Shown here: positions 27,686 to 32,012 of the stretch, in pieces
How positions within the stretch are numbered: the first letter of the stretch is position 1
How the letters are laid out: every line of letters begins with the position of its first letter
NCBI GenBank assembly: GCA_016195215.1
Contig: JACPZY010000082.1
Coordinates: 1 to 32,012 of the forward strand
Direction of reading: 5' to 3'
Length of the DNA stretch: 32,012 bases
From: Actinomycetota bacterium
GTDB taxonomy: Bacteria; Actinomycetota; Actinomycetes; Nanopelagicales; Nanopelagicaceae
Notes under the pieces: generated by a model
What the model was told of the DNA's origin: nothing
The model's database searches: none
Seen by the model: only the letters and a program-made list of their open reading frames with translations
Program-made: the position numbers and the translations under genes

Positions 27686-27829
27686 ATCGAAATTCTGATC
27701 ACTTAAGAACTGACAGAGTATTGACAGGGTTTAAACCAATCTACTCACCAAAACGATCCCGCGTGGCGCCACTTAGGGCTACCCTCAAAGATGAGAAACA
27801 TCGAGCCTCGATGACGAAGCAGATAATAA

Positions 27830-28729
27830 ATAACAGAATCAAACTCTGCAGCTGGCCCAACCGTAACCCCGGGAAGCACATCTACATTTGCCGTCCTGGC
27901 TGGCACAACGATTACAAACACTGGTCCATCTGCAATTAGCGGAACCACTGGCGGAAATGTCGGACTCTTTCCAGGATCCGCCTTCACGGGAAGCTCAACT
28001 GTGACAATTTCTGGCACTCAGCACATAGCAGATGCCGTCGCGAATACTGCACAGACTGATCTGGTGGCTGCTTACAACAGTGTAAGCGCGCCGACTCCAA
28101 CTATTCTTGCCTCTCCAGAACTTGCCTCAAAAGTTATTACCCCAGGAACATACTCAACTACCGCTGGAACTTTCGAGAACTCTGGCGCACTTACGCTCGA
28201 TGCTCAAGGTGATGCAACTGTGATCTTCATTTTCCAGGCTGCAACAACCTTAATTACATCTGCAGGAAGCACGATGACTCTTGTCAACGGTGCTCAACCA
28301 TGTAACGTGTATTGGAGAGTTGGAAGTTCTGCAACCCTCGGAACCAACTCGACCTTTATTGGTCGAATCTTTGCCTTAACAACAATTTCGGCCAATTCAG
28401 GTGCTGCAGTCCGCGGTCAGTTGCTCGCACAGACAGGTGCTGTCAACCTTAATGCCAACGTCATTACAAATGACGGCTGCGTTGTTGCCACGCCAACTCC
28501 TACTCCTACTCCTACGGCCACGCCAACTCCTACGGCCACGCCTACTCCTACGGCCACGCCAACTCCTACACCAACCCCAACACCGGTGGTTACACCCAAA
28601 TCAACTGTTAAGGGCGGCAAGTTGCCTAATACTGCTTCACCTTGGTTTAACCTGCTAGCAATCTCTGCTGGACTGGTTCCTCTTGGTGGGATTGGGATGA
28701 GATCAAGAAGATATTTCGGCAACAAGTAA
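27830..28729 (+). pseudogene. DUF3494 ice-binding-like surface protein with LPNTA sorting signal; 5' end missing or broken
   Basis: An open frame of 299 codons encodes nearly a whole DUF3494 (type-1 ice-binding) beta-helix: STFAVLAGTTITNTGPSAIS, then IADAVANTAQTDLVAAYN, PGTYSTTAGTFENSGALTLD, FIFQAATTLITSAG, CNVYWRVGSSATLGTNSTF and GQLLAQTGAVNLNANVIT. A Thr-Pro-Ala linker (about 28487-28595) and a cell-wall sorting end follow: LPNTA, a hydrophobic helix and RSRR. There is no in-frame ATG, GTG or TTG between the TAA at 27827 and GTG 28001, which lies inside the domain, and none of the three frames upstream encodes a signal peptide. I read it as a gene that lost its signal-peptide region, or carries a sequence error. 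An intact protein would be a wall-anchored ice-binding adhesin. Confidence 0.65.
28511..28564 (+). repeat. Three 18-bp tandem repeats in the Thr-Pro linker
   Basis: CCTACGGCCACGCCAACT occurs at 28511-28528, 28529-28546 (one base changed, CCT for CCA) and 28547-28564, coding for PTATPT units. Shorter degenerate CCTACT repeats flank it. It is a coding minisatellite that could vary in copy number between strains. Confidence 0.9.
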
Positions 28730-28786
28730 AGAGTTAAGTAAAGAGTAAGGAAGTTTCCGCTCCTCACCTTTGCAGATGAGATAGAT

Positions 28787-28833
28787 GAGTATCAGTTCTG
28801 GTAGTTCCGTGCTACCAGAACTGACTCATACTC
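28787..28833 (+). terminator. Long imperfect hairpin after the ice-binding gene
   Basis: CAGTTCTGGTAG (28793-28804) pairs perfectly with CTACCAGAACTG (28812-28823) around a seven-base loop. The stem is extended by GAGTAT/ATACTC across a four-base bulge. A strong T run is missing, so termination is likely but not certain. Confidence 0.55.
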
Positions 28834-28903
28834 CAACAGAGAGATAACCGCCTCTTTTATGAGAAAGTTTTTCTGAGTTCAAATCTGTGAGAAACTGCCC
28901 TAC

Positions 28904-30502
28904 GTGATTGCAACTCAGAGCCTTGAACTTCGGGCTGGTGCACGCCTACTTGTTGCCGGAGTGACAGTCCGTATCAACCACGGAGATCGAATCGGATTTG
29001 TGGGTAGAAATGGATCCGGCAAAAGCACCCTGGCCAGAGTATTAGCCGGAGAAACGATGCCCGCAGGAGGGCAGGTCTTACGAAGCGGCGCAATCGGATA
29101 CCTCCCCCAAGATCCCAGGACCGGTGACGAGGAAGGCACAGTTGTAGAGCGGATCCTCTCAGTACGCGGTTTGGATCAGATTGTGGCCCGCATGCGGCAG
29201 GCGGAGGAGGCGATGGCTACTGCGCAAGGTGAAGATTTAGAGTCCGTAATGAATAGGTATACCCGCGCAGATAACGAATTCAATGCAGCCGGCGGATACA
29301 GCGCGACCGCCGAAGCCGAGGCGATTGCCACGAGTTTGGGAATCCCAGAGCGGCTCTTTGACCAACCCTTGGAATCCCTCAGTGGCGGTCAACGTCGCCG
29401 GATCGAATTGGCGCGAATTCTTTTTAGCGCGGCAGAGACCCTTCTCCTGGATGAGCCAACCAACCACCTGGATGCAGACTCAGTGAGCTGGCTCCGCGAT
29501 TACCTCCTGAAATACTCAGGAGGCTTGGTAATCATCAGTCACGATGTAAACCTGATCGAGACGGTAGTGAATAAAGTCTTCTATCTCGATGCCAACAGAA
29601 ATGTTATTGATGTATACAACATGGGTTGGAAGAAGTACTTGCTTCAACGGGAGCAGGATGAGCACCGTCGAAAAATCGAGCGAGCAAACGCCGAGAAGAA
29701 GGCGGCAATTCTCGAGAAACAAGCTGAGAAGATGCGTGCCAAAGCGACAAAAGCCAAGGCCGCGCAGGGGATGTTCCGACGTGCAGAGAAATTGCTCTCT
29801 GGTCTTGAAGATGTGCGCAAGGTCGATCGCGTCGCAAGACTCCGCTTTCCTACTCCCTCTCCCTGCGGCAAAACTCCGCTTTCGGCAACAGGTCTGAGCA
29901 AATCTTACGGATCCCTTGAAGTCTTCACCGACGTTGACCTCGCGATTGATAAAGGCTCAAGGGTCGTCATCCTCGGTCTCAACGGCGCCGGAAAGACTAC
30001 TCTCTTGAGAATGCTCTCTGGCGATCTTGAACCGGATACCGGAGAGGTCGTTGAAGGGCATGGATTGAAGATCGGCTACTACACCCAAGAGCACGAGTCG
30101 TTAGATTTCGAACGAACGGTTTTGGAAAATATGTCGAGTGCACATGCAGATTTACGTGAACCAGAGGCCCGTAATGTGCTTGGATCTTTCTTATTCTCAG
30201 GCGATGACGTCCACAAACCAGTGAAAGTACTCAGCGGTGGCGAACGAACCCGTCTCGCACTGGCAGTTTTGGTAGTGAGTGCAGCAAACGTTTTACTTTT
30301 GGACGAGCCAACAAACAACCTTGATCCTGCATCCCGACATGAAATTCTCGGCGCCCTTGGTGGATATCAAGGTGCTGTAATCCTTGTCTCACACGACGAA
30401 GGCGCTGTGCGTGCTCTCAATCCCGACCGAGTGCTCCTGCTTCCCGATGGCGATGAGGATTTCTGGAACGAGAGCTATCTTGACCTGGTTGAGATCGACT
30501 AA
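28904..30502 (+). CDS. ABC-F family ATPase (ribosome-associated type)
   Basis: A 532-residue protein with two ABC domains in one chain and no membrane part, which defines the ABC-F group acting on ribosomes rather than in transport. Domain 1 has Walker A GRNGSGKST near 34-42, signature LSGGQRRR and Walker B LLLDEPTNHLD. A charged coiled linker (about 245-305, rich in Lys, Glu and Ala) follows. Domain 2 has GLNGAGKTT, LSGGERTR and LLLDEPTNNLDPASR. The wording is very close to the widespread actinobacterial member, so a housekeeping role in translation is more likely than antibiotic resistance. The start is GTG 28904 without a clear ribosome-binding site. Its TAA overlaps the TAG of the convergent MFS gene. 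Confidence 0.93.
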   Translation: MIATQSLELRAGARLLVAGVTVRINHGDRIGFVGRNGSGKSTLARVLAGETMPAGGQVLRSGAIGYLPQDPRTGDEEGTVVERILSVRGLDQIVARMRQAEEAMATAQGEDLESVMNRYTRADNEFNAAGGYSATAEAEAIATSLGIPERLFDQPLESLSGGQRRRIELARILFSAAETLLLDEPTNHLDADSVSWLRDYLLKYSGGLVIISHDVNLIETVVNKVFYLDANRNVIDVYNMGWKKYLLQREQDEHRRKIERANAEKKAAILEKQAEKMRAKATKAKAAQGMFRRAEKLLSGLEDVRKVDRVARLRFPTPSPCGKTPLSATGLSKSYGSLEVFTDVDLAIDKGSRVVILGLNGAGKTTLLRMLSGDLEPDTGEVVEGHGLKIGYYTQEHESLDFERTVLENMSSAHADLREPEARNVLGSFLFSGDDVHKPVKVLSGGERTRLALAVLVVSAANVLLLDEPTNNLDPASRHEILGALGGYQGAVILVSHDEGAVRALNPDRVLLLPDGDEDFWNESYLDLVEID

Positions 30503-31731
30503 ACCTCAACATCACTCACGGGACGATCTGGCAATTTAAGCCTCAGCGCAAAGAAGGCGACGAGTAGCAATCCACCGACGAGAAGAGAAATCCAAAGAGC
30601 CCAAAGACCGGCACCCAGCAGCACACCTGCCGCGGCCGGTCCCATAATCATTCCTATTTGCCACGTATTCGTTGCCGCAGAGTTATAACGACCCCGTAAG
30701 TGATCTGGAGCAAGTTGGTTGACGACTGCGGGAAGGATGGGAGACCAGACCATCTCACCGATTGCAAAAATAAACTGGCAGACGATGATTGCTGGAACGG
30801 CTACACCGGGCGAGATTCCCGCCAGCGCTAACGACACCCATGCCAGAGCCCAGAATCCCGCAGCTATCGCCAGACCTTTTGCTCTGGGCAACCTCTCTAA
30901 TTTTTTAATAACCCAGAGTTGGAAAATCGCAATTACTGCCGTATTGACTGCGTAAGCCCAGGCGAGGCGTGATGGTTTAACATTCCCGACCGTTGTTGCA
31001 AAGGAAGTGAATCCCACTTCGAGTTGGCTGTAACTCAAGAAAATTGCGAAAAGAGCAACGATCCAGACTTTACGGAAAGTCTTATCTTTTATGACATCGC
31101 CCCATCCTCCCTCGAGTGAGGCGTGATGTTCACGTTGCGCTCGGGTTCGATTGCCGGCCTCTTTCAAGGAGAGCACGACGAAGAGATAGACGATGAATGA
31201 AAGTCCATCACCAATATAAAGCAGTTCGAAAGTGACTGGCTTATCCAGCGAAATAATAAGTGAAGATAGAAGTCCGCCTATACCAAGTCCCAAATTCAAG
31301 AGAGCGAACTGCGATCCGTAAATCCTCTCTCGCAGGTGATCTGGAGTGAGCTCTGTGTTGAGAGCCCCCTGACTTTGCCACATAGCAGATTGACCTATCG
31401 AACAGATGGTAATGACAAGGAAGGCTTGCGATGCGGTGCGAATAAGAGAGAGGGATGAATAGCCCACCGCAGAAATCAGAAGTGAGGCAATCAATATCGG
31501 TTTTGGTCCCCATTTATCAATCAATGTTCCGATTCCTGGAGCTGCAACAAGCGAGACCAATGCGCCGTAACTAAAAATCAATCCCGCGGTCGATGTCGGA
31601 ATATTTCGAATCGAGTGGAAGTAGACAAAGGCAAATGGCAGAACCAATCCGTTACCTAGAGCACTCAGTGTTATTCCTAAGAGCATCCGGCGAACGTGGG
31701 GCGGTAATCGGTCAGTCGATTGTGAGGACAT
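30499..31731 (-). CDS. Major facilitator superfamily transporter (drug-efflux-like)
   Basis: A 410-residue membrane protein with about 12 helices and the loop 2-3 motif A seen as GTLIDKWGPKPIL. A central cytoplasmic loop (KEAGNRTRAQREHHASLEGG, sense) divides the two six-helix halves. A second motif-A-like loop, APDHLRGRYNSA, occurs in the second half and ELTPDHLRERIYGS in the first. This is the pattern of the MdtH-like multidrug-exporter group; the real substrate is unknown. No ribosome-binding site is visible before ATG 31731, but a -10-like TAGACT lies about six bases upstream, so the mRNA may be leaderless. It is tail-to-tail with the ABC-F gene. Confidence 0.9.
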   Translation of the reverse strand: MSSQSTDRLPPHVRRMLLGITLSALGNGLVLPFAFVYFHSIRNIPTSTAGLIFSYGALVSLVAAPGIGTLIDKWGPKPILIASLLISAVGYSSLSLIRTASQAFLVITICSIGQSAMWQSQGALNTELTPDHLRERIYGSQFALLNLGLGIGGLLSSLIISLDKPVTFELLYIGDGLSFIVYLFVVLSLKEAGNRTRAQREHHASLEGGWGDVIKDKTFRKVWIVALFAIFLSYSQLEVGFTSFATTVGNVKPSRLAWAYAVNTAVIAIFQLWVIKKLERLPRAKGLAIAAGFWALAWVSLALAGISPGVAVPAIIVCQFIFAIGEMVWSPILPAVVNQLAPDHLRGRYNSAATNTWQIGMIMGPAAAGVLLGAGLWALWISLLVGGLLLVAFFALRLKLPDRPVSDVEV

Positions 31732-31858
31732 CGAGCAAGTCTAGGGGAGCCACACCCGCTCCTATCTATTATTTATCTAGATTGGAATTATGCTTAAGGA
31801 ATTCGAAAGTGATAGACGACCTCACTCCTTCGCCCTGCTCCCCCTAAGGAGAGAAAAG

Positions 31859-32012
31859 ATGTTACAAAGAACGAGACTGGGTTCCGTCGCAACAATTGTT
31901 GCTGGAGTCATTCTCATTCTCCTCTTCTCCCCTATCGCAAAAGCGAAAGCAGATGATGCACATTGGACTAAGCGAGATCCCAGTTGTTCGTGTCAGTCGA
32001 TCGCCTCATCGA
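31859..32012 (+). CDS. Secreted protein of unknown function (3' partial)
   Basis: The first 51 codons of a gene that runs off the right edge. ATG 31859 follows a strong AAGGAGAG ribosome-binding site. The product begins with MLQRTRLGS, a hydrophobic segment VATIVAGVILILLFSPIA and a probable signal-peptidase site after AKAKA, then DDAHWTKRDPSCSCQSI. The closely spaced Cys pair (CSC) could bind metal or form disulfides. Too little is present to name a family. Confidence 0.75.
   Translation, partial: MLQRTRLGSVATIVAGVILILLFSPIAKAKADDAHWTKRDPSCSCQSIASS

Noticed and set aside
28491-28590. Possible CRISPR-like short repeats
   Set aside because: The repeats are contiguous, without spacers, in frame and code for a Thr-Pro stalk.
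28417-28767. A minus-strand frame coding a long Gly-Val repeat
   Set aside because: It is the reverse complement of the Thr-Pro repeat of the surface-protein gene, not an elastin-like protein.

Overview
The window reads as chromosome of a free-living actinobacterium with moderate G+C. The evidence is a lysine/alanine-rich HU-type tail at the left edge, an actinobacterial-style ABC-F protein, a short-form 6-phosphogluconate dehydrogenase, a PTS without an HPr kinase nearby, and many GTG/TTG or leaderless-looking starts. A low-G+C aquatic lineage such as the Nanopelagicales fits, but that placement is inference. I saw no rRNA, tRNA, CRISPR array, insertion sequence or phage module.

Layout. 1-3.4 kb: the end of an HU-like gene with a terminator, a MarR regulator divergent from an M13 metallopeptidase with a palindromic operator between them, and a small lipoprotein. 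3.4-9.45 kb (minus): a peptide/nickel-type ABC importer in the unusual order permease C, binding protein, permease B, ATPase D, ATPase F, with strong hairpins between cistrons. 9.6-11.75 kb: an alpha/beta hydrolase divergent from tRNA-guanine transglycosylase. 11.7-15.5 kb (minus): acetyltransferase, pgl, gnd and zwf, the complete oxidative pentose-phosphate branch in one tightly packed operon. 15.5-17.2 kb: two IspD-type proteins, one on each strand, with a small zinc-ribbon protein between them. 17.3-22.4 kb: a small plus-strand open frame, then a minus-strand operon of SorC regulator, GutM, glucitol-type PTS IIC, split IIBC, IIA and a SAF-domain NAD(P) dehydrogenase. 22.5-27.7 kb: an E1alpha-E1beta-E2-enzyme I operon, with HPr divergent from it. 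27.8-28.7 kb: a DUF3494 ice-binding surface protein without a visible signal peptide. 28.9-31.7 kb: ABC-F ATPase convergent with an MFS transporter. The right edge holds the start of a secreted protein.

How the genes work together. HPr, enzyme I and the glucitol-family IIA/IIB/IIC parts make a complete phosphotransferase route for a sugar alcohol. The pyruvate that enzyme I releases could feed the E1/E2 oxo-acid dehydrogenase encoded in the same operon as enzyme I. The pentose-phosphate operon supplies NADPH.

The most interesting points are these. (1) The two IspD-like proteins have lost opposite halves of the IspD active site, suggesting an obligate heterodimer. (2) The polyol-PTS operon carries a COG4091-type dehydrogenase, a family that as I recall includes the alternative DXP reductoisomerase DRL, and it lies right beside the IspD genes. 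(3) The E2 subunit has lost its catalytic histidine motif. (4) The glucitol EIIBC is split in two around a 14-bp perfect hairpin.
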